Assembly (NCBI RefSeq): GCF_029946145.1
Contig: NZ_JAQSDY010000013.1
Location: 1-64,000, forward strand
Reading direction: 5' to 3'
From: Brevundimonas sp.
GTDB taxonomy: Bacteria > Pseudomonadota > Alphaproteobacteria > Caulobacterales > Caulobacteraceae
DNA length: 64,000 nucleotides
The notes beneath the pieces are model-generated. The model did no database searches and was not told where the DNA came from. It saw only the letters and a list, made by a program, of their open reading frames with translations. Shown piece by piece: positions 27,900-37,508 of this stretch (positions are counted from its first letter, which is position 1; every line of letters begins with the position of its first letter). The position numbers were made by a program, and so were the translations under genes.

Positions 27900-27948
27900 C
27901 GGCTCACTCCATCTTTCCCGTCCGGAAGGCCGGACTCACAATCAGGTT

Positions 27949-28105
27949 CCTTCTCCCCTTGGGGGAGAAGGTGGCTCGCGGAGCGAGACGGATGAGGGGG
28001 CTCTATCCCCAACCCTCGCCAGCTGCGGCGAGCCTCGCATCGGAGGCCGGCGGCCCCCTCATCCGAGCGGCTGCGCCGCCCACCTTCTCCCCCGAGGGGA
28101 GAAGG
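27949..28105. repeat. Dispersed paired-hairpin repeat, copy B (second type)
   Basis: Mirror-image element: CCTTCTCCCC/GGGGAGAAGG hairpin, then GGATGAGGGGGC. After a GC-rich centre, GCCCCCTCATCC is followed by a second CCTTCTCCCC/GGGGAGAAGG hairpin. The arms of the whole unit are complementary over ~60 bp. It lies between the lipoprotein gene start and the serS stop. Non-coding. Confidence 0.8.
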
Positions 28106-28114
28106 ATGCTGACC

Positions 28115-29632
28115 TCACCCCACGTGCGTCACCCCGCCCATATAGGGCAGCAAAGCCGCCGGCACCGCGATCCGTCCATCGCCGTCCTGATAATTTTCCA
28201 TGACGGCCACCAGCGTCCGCCCGACCGCAAGACCCGAGCCGTTCAGCGTGTGCACGAATTCGGTCTTCTTCTCGCCGTCGCGCTTGAACCGCGCGTCCAT
28301 CCGCCGGGCCTGGAAGTCGCCGCAGTTGGAGCAGCTCGAGATCTCGCGATAGGTCCCCTGCGACGGCAGCCAGACCTCCAGATCGAAGGTCTTTTTCGCC
28401 GAAAAGCCCATGTCGCCCTTGCACAGCAGCATGCGGCGGTAAGGCAGCGCCAGCTTCTCCAGCACGACCTCGGCGCAGCGCACCATCCGCTCGTGCTCGG
28501 CTTCGGAGTCCTCGGGTTTGGCGATCGAGACCATCTCCACCTTGTGGAACTGGTGCTGCCGGATCAGCCCGCGCGTATCCCTTCCCGCCGACCCCGCCTC
28601 GGCCCGGAAACAGGGCGTCAGGGCGGTGAGCCGCAGGGGCGTGGCCAGCTCGCTCTCGGACAGGATCTGCTCCCGGACGAGGTTGGTCAGGGAGACTTCG
28701 GCGGTGGGGATGAGGAAGTGGCGTTCCGAAAAATCGCCGCCTTTCAGTCGTTCTAGGAACTGAGGGAATTCTGCATCGCGCGCGCCCTGTGCCATCTCCG
28801 CAGCGAGCCCTTGAAGAGCGAGATTGTACTCGTCTTCGTCTGTGAGAAATGCGCGTAGCTCCAACGCCTTTTCCCGGAACACCGCCCGATCGACTTCTTT
28901 GCGACGCGCGGCAACCTTGGTGGCATCTGCGTCTACCGCCTCCCAGTCGGTGGATTCTGTCTTGAACAAATCCTCCTCGAACTTCGGAAGTTGCCCCGTC
29001 CCGAACATCGCCTCGTCGCGCACCAGATACGGCGGATTGACCTCCAGATAGCCGTGCTCGCTCGTCTGCACGTCCAGCATGAACTGGCCGATGGCGCGTT
29101 CCAGCCGCGCCAGCCCGCCCTTCAGCACCGCGAACCGCGAGCCCGACATCCTCGCCGCCGCCTCGAAGTCCAGCAGGCCCATGGCCTCGCCCAGATCGGC
29201 GTGATCCTTGGCCGGTCCGCCCTCGCGGGGCCTGCCCCACGGCTGGCCGATCAGCACGTTTCCAGCCTCGTCCTCGCCCTCCGGCACATCGTCCGCCGCC
29301 AGGCTCTTCTGCGCCGCCAGCAGGTCGCGTAGCGCCTTGCCGACCTCGGATTCGGTCTTCTCCGCCGCCGCGATCTCGCCCTTCAGGCTCTCGACCTCGG
29401 CCTTCAGCCGCTCGGCCTCGGCCATGTCCTTCTGCGCCATCGCCGCGCCGATCAGTTTCGACGCCGCATTGCGCCTGGCCAGCGCCTCCTGCCCCGTCGT
29501 CTGGGCGGCGCGCAGTTCGCCGTCCAGCCGCAGGATCTCGGCCACCAAGGCCTCCGCCCCCTCCACCCCGCGCGACGACCAGCCGCTGACGAAGGCGGCG
29601 GGGTTCTCACGGATGGCGCGGATGTCGTGCAT
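28115..29632 (-). CDS. serS: Seryl-tRNA synthetase with a ~77-residue insertion
   Basis: Class II synthetase charging tRNA-Ser (505 residues, longer than the usual ~425-450). The N-terminal coiled-coil arm (~30-105), [21 protein letters not shown], motif 2 ([24 protein letters not shown]) and motif 3 ([20 protein letters not shown]) are intact. Between [11 protein letters not shown] and [14 protein letters not shown], normally separated by a few residues, lies an extra segment of about residues 226-302 (28727-28957). Its DNA is visibly poorer in GC. The catalytic motifs suggest the enzyme still works. The start encoding [10 protein letters not shown] is the family start. Confidence 0.95.
   Translation of the reverse strand: MHDIRAIRENPAAFVSGWSSRGVEGAEALVAEILRLDGELRAAQTTGQEALARRNAASKLIGAAMAQKDMAEAERLKAEVESLKGEIAAAEKTESEVGKALRDLLAAQKSLAADDVPEGEDEAGNVLIGQPWGRPREGGPAKDHADLGEAMGLLDFEAAARMSGSRFAVLKGGLARLERAIGQFMLDVQTSEHGYLEVNPPYLVRDEAMFGTGQLPKFEEDLFKTESTDWEAVDADATKVAARRKEVDRAVFREKALELRAFLTDEDEYNLALQGLAAEMAQGARDAEFPQFLERLKGGDFSERHFLIPTAEVSLTNLVREQILSESELATPLRLTALTPCFRAEAGSAGRDTRGLIRQHQFHKVEMVSIAKPEDSEAEHERMVRCAEVVLEKLALPYRRMLLCKGDMGFSAKKTFDLEVWLPSQGTYREISSCSNCGDFQARRMDARFKRDGEKKTEFVHTLNGSGLAVGRTLVAVMENYQDGDGRIAVPAALLPYMGGVTHVG
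28727..28957 (-). other. Low-GC in-frame insertion within serS
   Basis: About 230 bp, a multiple of three, with no stop codons. Hand count over 28741-28980 gives ~57% GC against clearly higher values on both sides. The encoded segment is charged and helical ([22 protein letters not shown]...). It sits in the catalytic domain upstream of motif 2, in a region that is a surface loop in known SerRS structures. Boundaries are estimated from the family pattern by eye. Confidence 0.6.
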
Positions 29633-29717
29633 GGCGGGTCTCTTGGGAAGGAAGCGATGCTCTAACCGACTCCCTCTCCCATTGGGAGAGGGCTTGAGCG
29701 CATGACGGCGCCGCCGT

Positions 29718-29851
29718 CTCCTCCCCACCCCGGGGGAGGGGGACCGCGAAGCGGTGGAGGGGCGCTGACCGCGCACGCCGGTCCCAACCCCTCCGTCTCG
29801 TCGGCTGCGCCTCCGATCCACCTCCCCATTCGCTGCGCGAACAGGGAGGAG
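29718..29851. repeat. Dispersed paired-hairpin repeat, copy C
   Basis: The 270-bp gap between serS and the CDP-alcohol phosphatidyltransferase gene holds a simple hairpin CCCTCTCCC-ATT-GGGAGAGGG at 29672-29692. A larger mirror element follows: CTCCTCCCC...GGTGGAGGGG...CCCCTCC...CCACCTCCCC...GGGAGGAG. Nothing else coding is evident in the gap. Confidence 0.7.
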
Positions 29852-29902
29852 ACAAGCAATGAACCGTCTTTCCCCGCGCCCGCCGCACGCTATCCTCCCC
29901 TC

Positions 29903-30451
29903 ATGCTCCACCGCCTGCCCTGGCTCCTCGTCCTGTTCCGCATCGCCGCCGGCCCGGCGATGATCGGCCTGGCCTTCGCCGGTCAGGGCGCCGCCTGCGC
30001 CGTTCTTCTGTCCCTCGGCGTCCTGTCCGACATCTTCGACGGGATCATCGCCCGCCGCCTCGGCGTGGCCACGCCCGCGCTCAGGACATGGGACAGCCGC
30101 GCCGACGTCGCCTTCTGGCTATCCGCCGTCGTCGCCGTCGCGGTCCTGCGCCCCGAACTGGTCCCGTCCTTCTGGCCCGCCGCCGCCGTCATCGCCGCCC
30201 TCGAAATCGGCAACCACGCCGTCAGCTTCGCCAAATTCCGACGCGAAGCCTCGCCGCACCACTATCTGTCGAAAGCCTTCGGCCTCGGCCTGTGGCTGCT
30301 GTTCGCCCTCGCTTTCGCGACCGGCCGGCCCGGCGTCGTGCTCTGGTGCGTGCTCGCCCTCGGCGTCGCATCGCAGCTGGAAGCCTTCGCCATCACCCTG
30401 CGGCTCAAGGCCTGGCGCTGCGACGTGCCGACGGTCCTCACCCTGCGCTGA
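29903..30451 (+). CDS. CDP-alcohol phosphatidyltransferase family protein
   Basis: A 182-residue membrane enzyme of the CDP-alcohol phosphatidyltransferase fold with about six helices. The motif [12 protein letters not shown]...TWDSRAD matches the D-x2-DG-x2-AR...D-x3-D metal site, with all four aspartates present. It would transfer a phosphatidyl group from CDP-diacylglycerol to an alcohol; the acceptor cannot be inferred. Divergent from serS across a repeat. Confidence 0.8.
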   Translation: MLHRLPWLLVLFRIAAGPAMIGLAFAGQGAACAVLLSLGVLSDIFDGIIARRLGVATPALRTWDSRADVAFWLSAVVAVAVLRPELVPSFWPAAAVIAALEIGNHAVSFAKFRREASPHHYLSKAFGLGLWLLFALAFATGRPGVVLWCVLALGVASQLEAFAITLRLKAWRCDVPTVLTLR

Positions 30452-30754
30452 ACCCCGCCAAAAAACGGGCCGGCGATGAGGACTCTCGCCCCCTCGGGAT
30501 GGAGACTCCCGAGACATTTTTTCGCCCTTCCCGCCCCCTCGATCCGGCCGCCGGGGTCCCGCCCCACGCCCTGCGTCCGTTTCTGACGCAGGGCCGTGCA
30601 CAATGAACCAAACCCCCACGGGGACAGGTCTTTGACAGCAGCCAGCCTTCCCCGGAGCCGCCCCAGGCCCCGGCGCCCGCCGCCCCGGCGACCCGTTCGT
30701 GGGGCCTCCGCGTCACATCAATTTTTTCTTGTTATGTTGGAGACTTCCGCCCCC
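30452..30754. other. Intergenic gap with a repeat and no gene
   Basis: This 303-bp gap lies between two convergent genes (the phosphatidyltransferase and thiG). It contains a strong hairpin at 30568-30594 and the first copy of a two-copy sequence (see repeat entries). No coding frame looks convincing, and no clear T-run terminator was found. Confidence 0.6.
30568..30600 (-). repeat. Repeat family 2, copy 1, containing a 10-bp-arm hairpin
   Basis: GCCCTGCGTC (30568-30577) and GACGCAGGGC (30585-30594) form perfect 10-bp arms around CGTTTCT. Read on the minus strand, CACGG-CCCTGCGTCAGAAACGGACG matches the plus strand at 43504-43530 with one or two mismatches. A CGAGACATT element recurs nearby in both places (30511 and 43461). 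Function unknown; possibly a terminator or a mobile repeat. Confidence 0.6.
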
Positions 30755-31543
30755 TCAGATCAGCCCGCTCAGCGGCGAACTCGCGCTTGCATACATCCGC
30801 CGCGGCATCCGCCCGGCCAGATAGCCCTGCCGCCCGGCGATGACCGCGTGCTTCATCGCCGACGCCATCAGGATCGGGTCCCTGGCCCCGGCGATGGCCG
30901 TGTTCATCAGCACCGCGTCGCAGCCCAGCTCCATGGCCAGGGTCGCGTCGGACGGCGTCCCCACCCCGGCGTCGACCAGCACCGGCACCTTCGCCTGCTC
31001 CACGATCAGCCGGATGTTGACCGGGTTCTGGATGCCCAGGCCCGAGCCGATCGGCGCCGCCGCCGGCATGATGGCCGCGGCCCCCGCCTCCTCCAGCCGC
31101 TTCGCCATGACCACGTCGTCGGTGCAATAGACCATGACCTGGAAGCCGTCCCTGATCAGCAGGTCCAGCGCCCGCAGCGTCTCGATCATGTCCGGATACA
31201 GGTGCGCCGTGTCCGACAGCACCTCCAGCTTGACCAGATCCCAGCCGCCCGCCTCGCGCGCCAGCCGCAGGGTCCGCACCGCGTCCTCGCCGGTGAAACA
31301 GCCGGCGGTGTTGGGCAGGAAGGTGAACCGGTCCGGCTTCACATAGTCGACCAGCATCGGCTGGCTGGGGTCCGACAGGTTCACCCGCCGCACCGCCACG
31401 GTGACGATCTCGGCCCCGGCGGCCTCGGCGGCCTCGGCGTTCTCCTGATAGGTCTTGTACTTGCCGGTGCCGACGATCAGCCGGCTGTTGAAGGTCCGGC
31501 CGGCGACGGTCCAGGTGTCTGTGGGTGCGGTGGGTACGGTCAT
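30755..31543 (-). CDS. thiG: Thiazole synthase ThiG
   Basis: ThiG (262 residues) forms the thiazole ring of thiamine from deoxyxylulose phosphate, dehydroglycine and ThiS thiocarboxylate. TIM-barrel landmarks: [46 protein letters not shown] (with the lysine/arginine region) and [33 protein letters not shown]. Unusually it is not next to thiS: two unrelated genes lie between them on the same strand. Confidence 0.95.
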   Translation of the reverse strand: MTVPTAPTDTWTVAGRTFNSRLIVGTGKYKTYQENAEAAEAAGAEIVTVAVRRVNLSDPSQPMLVDYVKPDRFTFLPNTAGCFTGEDAVRTLRLAREAGGWDLVKLEVLSDTAHLYPDMIETLRALDLLIRDGFQVMVYCTDDVVMAKRLEEAGAAAIMPAAAPIGSGLGIQNPVNIRLIVEQAKVPVLVDAGVGTPSDATLAMELGCDAVLMNTAIAGARDPILMASAMKHAVIAGRQGYLAGRMPRRMYASASSPLSGLI

Positions 31544-31591
31544 GGGCCGGGGGTTTAGCCCGTCCGCCGCCCGAGTCGAAGGCCCCGTGAC

Positions 31592-32641
31592 CTATTGACC
31601 CGCCGCCGCCCGTCCGTCCCGCGCCGCGATCAGGGCCGAGACATTGATGTCCGACCCCACCACGCAGGTGTCGGCGCTCAACGGACAGATGCCCAGCGTC
31701 CGCTCGATCTCGCGCAGCCGCACCACCTCGGGATTGGACCGGATCGATTCGGCCAGCAGCCGGTTGGCCTCGGCCTGGCCCCGGGCCTGGGCGATCCGCG
31801 CCTCGGCGTTGGCCCGCTCCAGATTGACCCGCTCCAGGGCGGCACGGGTGTTCTGCTCGGCCGTGGTGCGCGACTGGATCGCCGCCAGCACCGTCTCGGG
31901 ATAGCGGATCGACCCGACCCACTCCATGCGGATGATCTCAAGCCCCTGCGGCGTCCATTCGCGCTGCAGGGCCTGCATCGCCCGCTGCAGCACGATCTGG
32001 CGTCCGGGACCGATCAGCTGGCCGGGGCAGTCGTCAGCGTCGGGCGTTCCCGGCGTCGCCGCCACGGCGCCCGGGGCGATGGGCTGGACGTTGGGCGTGG
32101 CCGACTGCTGGGCGTTGCAGGCCACCGGCAGCTTCTCGGTCTCCCGCGCGATCGCCGCCCGCACCGAGGTCCGCAGCGGCCCGTCGATGAAGGCGTCGAA
32201 CTCCTGCCGCCAGGTCGCATACAGGTCCGCCGCCTTGTCCTCGCGGATGCGGAAGGTCAGGGCCACGTCCGCCGTCATCGGCAGGCCCAGCACGTCCGAG
32301 AAGGTGATCTCCTCGTTCTCGCGCCCGTCGCTGTTGGCCTCGCGGGTATAGGAATAGGTCCGCTGCAGCGTCTGATAGGTGCGGATCTTCTCGCCGATGC
32401 CTTCCCAGTGGAAGCCGGGCCCCAGCTCGCTGCGCTGGACGCCGGGGTTTGGACCGAATTTCGTGGTCTTGATCCCCATATAGCCGCTCTCGACCGTGAC
32501 GCTGCACGAGGTCACGGCGACCGTCGAGATCACGATCAATAGGCCGATCAGCATGACCAGGCTCAGGGTGCGCTTGACCGATCCCCCACCCCCGCCGCCT
32601 GGCAGCTTGATGCCCGACAGGCCCGAACCAAAGTGCGACAT
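31592..32641 (-). CDS. SPFH/Band 7 (prohibitin-like) membrane protein
   Basis: A 349-residue protein with a cytoplasmic Gly-rich start, one transmembrane helix (~28-50: LSLVMLIGLLIVISTVAVTSC), then an SPFH domain (VTVESGYMGIKTTKFG...; VLGLPMTADVALTFRI) and a coiled coil (ALERVNLERANAEARIAQARGQAEANRLL). Such proteins form membrane-microdomain or protease-regulating rings (HflC, prohibitin). Unlike most, it has a ~35-residue Ala/Pro loop with two cysteines inside the SPFH domain and a C-terminal CPLSADTC pair. It starts 11 bp after a small membrane protein gene. Confidence 0.82.
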   Translation of the reverse strand: MSHFGSGLSGIKLPGGGGGGSVKRTLSLVMLIGLLIVISTVAVTSCSVTVESGYMGIKTTKFGPNPGVQRSELGPGFHWEGIGEKIRTYQTLQRTYSYTREANSDGRENEEITFSDVLGLPMTADVALTFRIREDKAADLYATWRQEFDAFIDGPLRTSVRAAIARETEKLPVACNAQQSATPNVQPIAPGAVAATPGTPDADDCPGQLIGPGRQIVLQRAMQALQREWTPQGLEIIRMEWVGSIRYPETVLAAIQSRTTAEQNTRAALERVNLERANAEARIAQARGQAEANRLLAESIRSNPEVVRLREIERTLGICPLSADTCVVGSDINVSALIAARDGRAAAGQ

Positions 32642-32652
32642 CCGCTACGCCC

Positions 32653-32874
32653 TCAACGTTTCAATGATCTGACGGCCCAGGCCCACAGCCGCGACGCGGC
32701 CCAGACCAGAACCAGAATGCCCGCGATCCCCAGCACCGACGCCGTGATCAGACTGCCCGCGAAATGGGCCTCCAGCACCGCCGGGACGGCGTACCGGATC
32801 AGGAATATGAAGGCGATCACCAGCCCGGAGATCCCGGCGGCCACGCCCAGAGCGGTCTTGATCTCTCTGTCCAT
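32653..32874 (-). CDS. Small two-helix membrane protein
   Basis: A 73-residue protein with two hydrophobic helices (TALGVAAGISGLVIAFIFLIRYAVP and SLITASVLGIAGILVLVWAASRLWAW) and a basic end. It directly precedes the SPFH gene, so a role as its partner is plausible but inferred. ATG at 32874 is used because it gives the charged MDREIK start before the first helix. Confidence 0.6.
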   Translation of the reverse strand: MDREIKTALGVAAGISGLVIAFIFLIRYAVPAVLEAHFAGSLITASVLGIAGILVLVWAASRLWAWAVRSLKR

Positions 32875-32933
32875 GGTTCCCCCTCCGGTTCCATCAGAGC
32901 GCACGGAGAGGTTTCGCGCAAAGCCTTTCGGAC

Positions 32934-33131
32934 TCAGCCCCCGCCGACGAACTGGACAAGTTCGATCCGGTCGCCCTCGGCCAGGACGGTGGTCCCGTGC
33001 AGGGACCGGGGCACGATCTCCAGATTGCGCTCCACCGCCACCTTGCGGACATCCAGCCCCAGTTCCTCGACCAGCGCCAGAATGGTTCCGGCCTCGACCT
33101 CGCGGACTTCCCCGTTGACCTGAATGCGCAT
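32934..33131 (-). CDS. thiS: Sulfur carrier protein ThiS
   Basis: A 65-residue ubiquitin-like sulfur carrier for thiazole synthesis. It starts [16 protein letters not shown], contains [13 protein letters not shown], and ends in the essential diglycine (VQFVGGG, with one additional glycine). First of a run thiS - small membrane protein - SPFH - thiG on the minus strand. No TPP riboswitch is visible upstream. Confidence 0.93.
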   Translation of the reverse strand: MRIQVNGEVREVEAGTILALVEELGLDVRKVAVERNLEIVPRSLHGTTVLAEGDRIELVQFVGGG

Positions 33132-33229
33132 GACGCTACGTCACTCTTTCCGCGTCGCGGTTTGATAACCGCCACGCCTCAGCTAAAAGGCCCGTCCGAT
33201 TCCGGTCGGAACCCGTAGTTCACGAGCTC

Positions 33230-33706
33230 ATGCCCGAACCAACCGTCCTCTACGTCCTGAACGGCCCGAACCTCAACCTGCTTGGGGTGCGCGAGCCCGA
33301 CGTCTATGGCCATGCGACCCTCGCCGACGTCCAGGCGCTGTGCGAAGCCGCCGCCGACGGCGCGACCTTGGTGTTCCGCCAGACCAATCACGAAGGCGAA
33401 CTGATCGACTGGATCCACGAGGCCCGCGAAAAGGCCTCCGCCCTGGTCCTCAACGCCGCCGGCTATACGCACACCTCGGTGGCGCTTCACGACGCCCTGA
33501 AAACCCTGACGATCCCGATCGTCGAATGCCATCTCTCCAATCCGGCGGCGCGCGAGCGCTTCCGCCATCGCTCCTATGTTTCGCCGGTCGCGGCGGGCGT
33601 GGTTTCGGGCTTCGGCTCATTCAGCTACGAACTGGCCGTCAAGGCCGCCCTCCGCCTGGTGCAGGAACGCACCGGCGCCGCGGGCCGTTCGAACCAGACG
33701 ACGTAA
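33230..33706 (+). CDS. aroQ: 3-Dehydroquinate dehydratase, type II
   Basis: AroQ (158 residues) removes water from 3-dehydroquinate in the shikimate pathway. [18 protein letters not shown] (with the catalytic tyrosine), [32 protein letters not shown] and [18 protein letters not shown] are all visible. Followed 16 bp later by accB, so aroQ-accB-accC probably form one operon, a common order in alphaproteobacteria. Confidence 0.96.
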   Translation: MPEPTVLYVLNGPNLNLLGVREPDVYGHATLADVQALCEAAADGATLVFRQTNHEGELIDWIHEAREKASALVLNAAGYTHTSVALHDALKTLTIPIVECHLSNPAARERFRHRSYVSPVAAGVVSGFGSFSYELAVKAALRLVQERTGAAGRSNQTT

Positions 33707-33722
33707 AGAGGCACAAAGACCC

Positions 33723-34232
33723 ATGGCCGATCCCAAGACGCCCGCGCCCCGGCTCAAGAACGACGCCGAAATCGACACAAGTCTGGTGCGGCAGCTGGCC
33801 GACATCCTCAACGACACCTCCCTGACGGAGATCGAGGTCGAGCGCGGCGAGCTCCGCATCCGCGTCGCCCGCGAGATCACCGCCGCCCCGGTCATGCAGT
33901 ACGCGGCCGGCCCGATGGCGCACGCCGCGGCGGCTCCCGCCGCCCAGGCTCCGGCGTCGATGCCGTCCGACCCCGCCACGATCGTCGCCAAACAGGGCGA
34001 AGAGGTGAAGTCGCCCATGGTCGGCACCGTCTATCTGCAGGCCTCTCCGGAAGCGCCGCCCTTCATCAGCGTCGGCGACAAGGTCAAGAAGGGTCAGACC
34101 CTGCTGATCGTCGAGGCCATGAAGACCATGAACCCCATCCAGGCCCCGCGTGACGGCGTCGTCGTCGAGGTGCTGGTCGGCGACGCCCAGCCGGTCGAAT
34201 TCGGCGAAGCCCTCGTCCTGCTCGAGGCCTGA
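33723..34232 (+). CDS. accB: Biotin carboxyl carrier protein of acetyl-CoA carboxylase
   Basis: AccB (169 residues): an N-terminal dimerising region, an Ala/Pro-rich linker, and a C-terminal biotinyl domain with the lysine acceptor in VEAMKTMN. It carries the carboxyl group between AccC and AccAD for fatty-acid synthesis. Four bases separate it from accC. Confidence 0.96.
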   Translation: MADPKTPAPRLKNDAEIDTSLVRQLADILNDTSLTEIEVERGELRIRVAREITAAPVMQYAAGPMAHAAAAPAAQAPASMPSDPATIVAKQGEEVKSPMVGTVYLQASPEAPPFISVGDKVKKGQTLLIVEAMKTMNPIQAPRDGVVVEVLVGDAQPVEFGEALVLLEA

Positions 34233-34236
34233 TCCG

Positions 34237-35589
34237 GTGTTCACCAAGGTCCTCATCGCCAACCGCGGCGAAATCGCCCTGCGGATCCACCGCGCCTGCA
34301 AGGAGATGGGCATCTCCACCGTCGCCGTGCACTCCGAGGCCGACCGCGGCGCCATGTGGGTCCGGCTGGCCGACGAAAGCGTCTGCATCGGCCCGGCCCC
34401 GGCGGCCAAGAGCTACCTCAACATCCCCTCGATCATCGCCGCCGCCGAGATCACCGGCGCCCAGGCCATCCACCCCGGCTACGGCTTCCTGTCCGAGAAC
34501 GCCCGCTTCGCCGAGATCGTGGAAGCGCACGGTATGACCTTCATCGGCCCCAAGCCCGAACACATCCGGGTCATGGGCGACAAGATCACCGCCAAACAGA
34601 CCGTGCTGGAAGCCGGCATCCCCTGCGTTCCCGGCTCGGCCGGCGAGGTCGAAACGATCGAGGACGCCATCGAGGCCTCAAAGACCATCGGCTTCCCGCT
34701 GATCGTGAAAGCCGCCGCCGGCGGAGGCGGACGCGGCATGAAGGTCGCCCTCACCGCCGACGACCTGGTCGAGGCCGTCCAGACCGCCCAGTCCGAGGCC
34801 ACCGCCGCCTTCGGCAACGGCGCCGTCTATATGGAGCGCTACCTCCAGAAGCCGCGCCACATCGAGCTTCAGGTCATCGCCGACAGCCACGGCAACGTCG
34901 TCCATCTCGGTGAACGCGACTGCTCCCTGCAGCGCCGCCACCAGAAGGTCATGGAAGAGGCCCCCTCGCCCGCCCTGTCGGCGGCCGAACGCGTCGCCAT
35001 CGGCGAGACCGTCAACAAGGCCATCGCCTCCATCGGCTACCTCGGCGTCGGCACCATCGAATTCCTCTGGGAAGACGGGGAGTTCTTCTTCATCGAGATG
35101 AACACCCGCCTGCAAGTTGAGCATCCGGTTACGGAAATGATCACGGGCGTCGATCTGGTGCGCGAGCAGATCCGTATCGCCGCCGGCCTGCCGCTGTCCT
35201 TCACCCAGGCCGACGTGAAATTCACCGGCCATTCGATCGAGTGCCGGATCAACGCCGAGAACGCCGAGACCTTCACCCCCTCGCCGGGCACCATCACCGA
35301 CTTCCACGCCCCGGGCGGCCTGGGCGTGCGATTGGATAGCGCCATCTACGCCGGCTATTCGATCCCGCCCTATTACGACAGCCTGATCGGCAAGCTGATC
35401 GTCCACGGCCGCGATCGCGAGGAATGCATCGCCCGCCTCAAGCGCAGCCTGAACGAGATGGTGATCGGCGGCATCGACACCACCATTCCCCTGTTCCAGA
35501 AACTGCTGCAGGAGCCCGACATCCTGTCCGGCGACTACGACATCCACTGGCTGGAAAACTGGGCCAAACGCCAGAAGGGCGACGCCTGA
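34237..35589 (+). CDS. accC: Biotin carboxylase subunit of acetyl-CoA carboxylase
   Basis: AccC (450 residues) starts at GTG (encoding [17 protein letters not shown]) four bases after accB. The ATP-grasp motifs are visible: [35 protein letters not shown] and [18 protein letters not shown]. Normal length. It carboxylates biotin on AccB with ATP and bicarbonate. Confidence 0.97.
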   Translation: MFTKVLIANRGEIALRIHRACKEMGISTVAVHSEADRGAMWVRLADESVCIGPAPAAKSYLNIPSIIAAAEITGAQAIHPGYGFLSENARFAEIVEAHGMTFIGPKPEHIRVMGDKITAKQTVLEAGIPCVPGSAGEVETIEDAIEASKTIGFPLIVKAAAGGGGRGMKVALTADDLVEAVQTAQSEATAAFGNGAVYMERYLQKPRHIELQVIADSHGNVVHLGERDCSLQRRHQKVMEEAPSPALSAAERVAIGETVNKAIASIGYLGVGTIEFLWEDGEFFFIEMNTRLQVEHPVTEMITGVDLVREQIRIAAGLPLSFTQADVKFTGHSIECRINAENAETFTPSPGTITDFHAPGGLGVRLDSAIYAGYSIPPYYDSLIGKLIVHGRDREECIARLKRSLNEMVIGGIDTTIPLFQKLLQEPDILSGDYDIHWLENWAKRQKGDA

Positions 35590-35596
35590 CGGCGTG

Positions 35597-36292
35597 ATGG
35601 ACGAACCGGGCTTCAGCGCCAGCAGCCCCTTCGGCGGGTTCGGTCCCGACGAACTGCTGCAGTGCTACGCCACCGGCGTCTTCCCCATGGGCGAGAGCCG
35701 CGAGGATCCGCGCATCTTTCTGGTCGAGCCCGAACAGCGCGGCGTCATCCCGCTGGACGCGTTCCGCATCCCGACCCGGCTGAAACGCACCGTCCGGTCC
35801 GAACCGTTCGAGATCCGGGTCGATACGGCCTTCTCCGCCATGCTAGACGCCTGCGCGGCGCCCGGCCCGGGGCGAAAGGACAGCTGGATCAACGGCCCCA
35901 TCCGCCGACTGTACATGGAGCTCAACGCTCGCGGCAGGGCTCACTCCATCGAGTGCTGGCACGACGAACGGCTGGTCGGCGGCCTTTACGGCGTGACCCT
36001 GGGCGGCGCCTTCTTCGGCGAAAGCATGTTCAGCCGGGAACGGGACGCATCAAAGGTGGCGCTGGTGCATCTGGTCGCCCGGCTCAAACGCGGCGGCTGG
36101 CGTTTGCTGGACGCACAATTCCTGACACAGCATCTGAGCCAGTTCGGCGCCGTCGAAACGCCGCAGGCTGTCTATCTGAAGCTGCTGAAGGCCGCGTTGG
36201 GCGTGCAGGCTGATACGCGGTCGCTGTTCAGGCCGATGACCGGCCCGGAGGCTGTCTTCTACGCCTTGCAGCCCACGACCCAGGCGTCATAG
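35597..36292 (+). CDS. aat: Leucyl/phenylalanyl-tRNA-protein transferase
   Basis: Aat (231 residues) adds Leu or Phe to N-terminal Arg/Lys of proteins, marking them for ClpAP. The family patterns [41 protein letters not shown] and [19 protein letters not shown] are clear. An in-frame GTG directly precedes the ATG. The last ~34 bp overlap the convergent DUF2155 gene. Confidence 0.94.
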   Translation: MDEPGFSASSPFGGFGPDELLQCYATGVFPMGESREDPRIFLVEPEQRGVIPLDAFRIPTRLKRTVRSEPFEIRVDTAFSAMLDACAAPGPGRKDSWINGPIRRLYMELNARGRAHSIECWHDERLVGGLYGVTLGGAFFGESMFSRERDASKVALVHLVARLKRGGWRLLDAQFLTQHLSQFGAVETPQAVYLKLLKAALGVQADTRSLFRPMTGPEAVFYALQPTTQAS

Positions 36293-36912
36293 ACCGGATG
36301 TTGCAGTCCGCTGATGGCGGGCGCCGACGCGAACATCCATCCCCGGAAGATCTGGCGCGGCTCGCTGACCTGGATCACGCCGCGAGGCTGCAGCGACACT
36401 TCCAGATAGGCGACGGCGTCTGACACCTGCTCGTCGGGAGCGGACACCTCGCAGGCGCGCGCGGTGAAGATCAGGGTCTTCTGGAACCGCACCGGGCGGC
36501 CGCCCACCTCAACCTCGAACCGCATGGATTCGGCGGTGATCTTGTCGATGGCTTCGACGATGGCGACCCGGCGGCGCTGGCGGCGCGCCGGCTCCGCGGG
36601 CGTCTCCACGCGCTTGGTCTCGACCGTTTCTGCCTTCTCGTCCTCGGCTGCCTCTTCGTCGATCTTTTCGTCGGCGACGATGATGGTTGGTGTCGGCGGC
36701 GTGACCGCGACCGGAGAAGCCGGCGCGGGCGTGCCTTCGGGCGCGGGCTCGACGGGCGCGGGTGGGGTCGGCTGGGCGTTCAGGGCGGAAGTCGGATCCT
36801 GAACGGGGACGGCGTCCTGGGGAAGGTCATTCAGCGCCGAGGCCACCACGGCGCCCGACGCCGTCAGCGCCAGGACCGCGACACCGGCCAGAATGAATCC
36901 GCGCCCCGTCAT
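36259..36912 (-). CDS. DUF2155 family protein, exported
   Basis: A 217-residue protein with an N-terminal signal/anchor helix, a long acidic Pro/Ala/Glu linker (~30-115), and a DUF2155 C-terminal domain ([41 protein letters not shown]...[29 protein letters not shown]). The domain keeps two cysteines (ARACEV, VGCK). It follows the NDUFA12 gene with an ATGA overlap, a pairing common in alphaproteobacteria. Its 3' end is antisense to the end of aat. Confidence 0.85.
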   Translation of the reverse strand: MTGRGFILAGVAVLALTASGAVVASALNDLPQDAVPVQDPTSALNAQPTPPAPVEPAPEGTPAPASPVAVTPPTPTIIVADEKIDEEAAEDEKAETVETKRVETPAEPARRQRRRVAIVEAIDKITAESMRFEVEVGGRPVRFQKTLIFTARACEVSAPDEQVSDAVAYLEVSLQPRGVIQVSEPRQIFRGWMFASAPAISGLQHPVYDAWVVGCKA

Positions 36913-37301
36913 TCCGGACGCCAGGCTTCGTAGTCGCCCGTCGCGGCCGGACGCTTGCCTTCCGAGGCCAGCGAACCTTGCGGCCGCCACGCCATCGGCG
37001 TGCCGGTCAGGTTGGGCAGGTGATCTTCTTCCCACTTGCGGCGCGGCAGCGGATGCTCGGTCGGCAGCTCGTCATAAGTGTAGTGCAGCCAGCCATGCCA
37101 GTCAGGCGGCACCTTGGAGGCGTCCGCATAGCCGTTGTAGGTCACCCAGCGGCGCCGGCGGCCGTCATAGCTGCTCTTGTCGCGCGACAGGTAGTAGCGG
37201 TTGCCGAACTCATCGGTCCCCACGTGCTCGCCGCGCTTGGCGATGGTGAAGAAGGTGCCGATGGTGGCGCCGCTGGTCCAGCCGAAGATTCTGCCTAGCA
37301 C
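36909..37301 (-). CDS. NDUFA12-family complex I accessory subunit
   Basis: A 130-residue homologue of mitochondrial NDUFA12/B17.2, a supernumerary subunit of NADH:ubiquinone oxidoreductase found in alphaproteobacteria and mitochondria. Typical are [46 protein letters not shown] and [14 protein letters not shown]. The start is the GTG giving VLGRIFGW; upstream in-frame codons would add a non-conserved stretch. Confidence 0.88.
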   Translation of the reverse strand: MLGRIFGWTSGATIGTFFTIAKRGEHVGTDEFGNRYYLSRDKSSYDGRRRRWVTYNGYADASKVPPDWHGWLHYTYDELPTEHPLPRRKWEEDHLPNLTGTPMAWRPQGSLASEGKRPAATGDYEAWRPE

Positions 37302-37508
37302 GTCGGGAAATCCACTCACGATCCGTCGGACGGCGGGGGCCGGCGACGCAGACGCAAGCATAGAAACGGACGGAGCTTCCGTCCAGCGTCGTGGACGGAA
37401 GCCAAACCTCAACATCTTGGGGGTAACCGCATCCCGACACGCCAGATTTATTGCGGACGGACCAGGAACGCCGCTAGGCTGGCCCAAAGGCCACGCCGAG
37501 ACCGCCGC

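Noticed and set aside
28727..28957. Intein in serS
   Set aside because: The insertion is only ~77 residues and has no splice-junction Cys/Ser or HN motif.
29633..29911. An N-terminal extension of serS through the hairpin repeat
   Set aside because: The frame stays open by chance across the repeat; the family start [10 protein letters not shown] lies at 29632.
33132..33229. TPP riboswitch upstream of thiS
   Set aside because: The 98-bp gap lacks the conserved CTGAGA and related elements.
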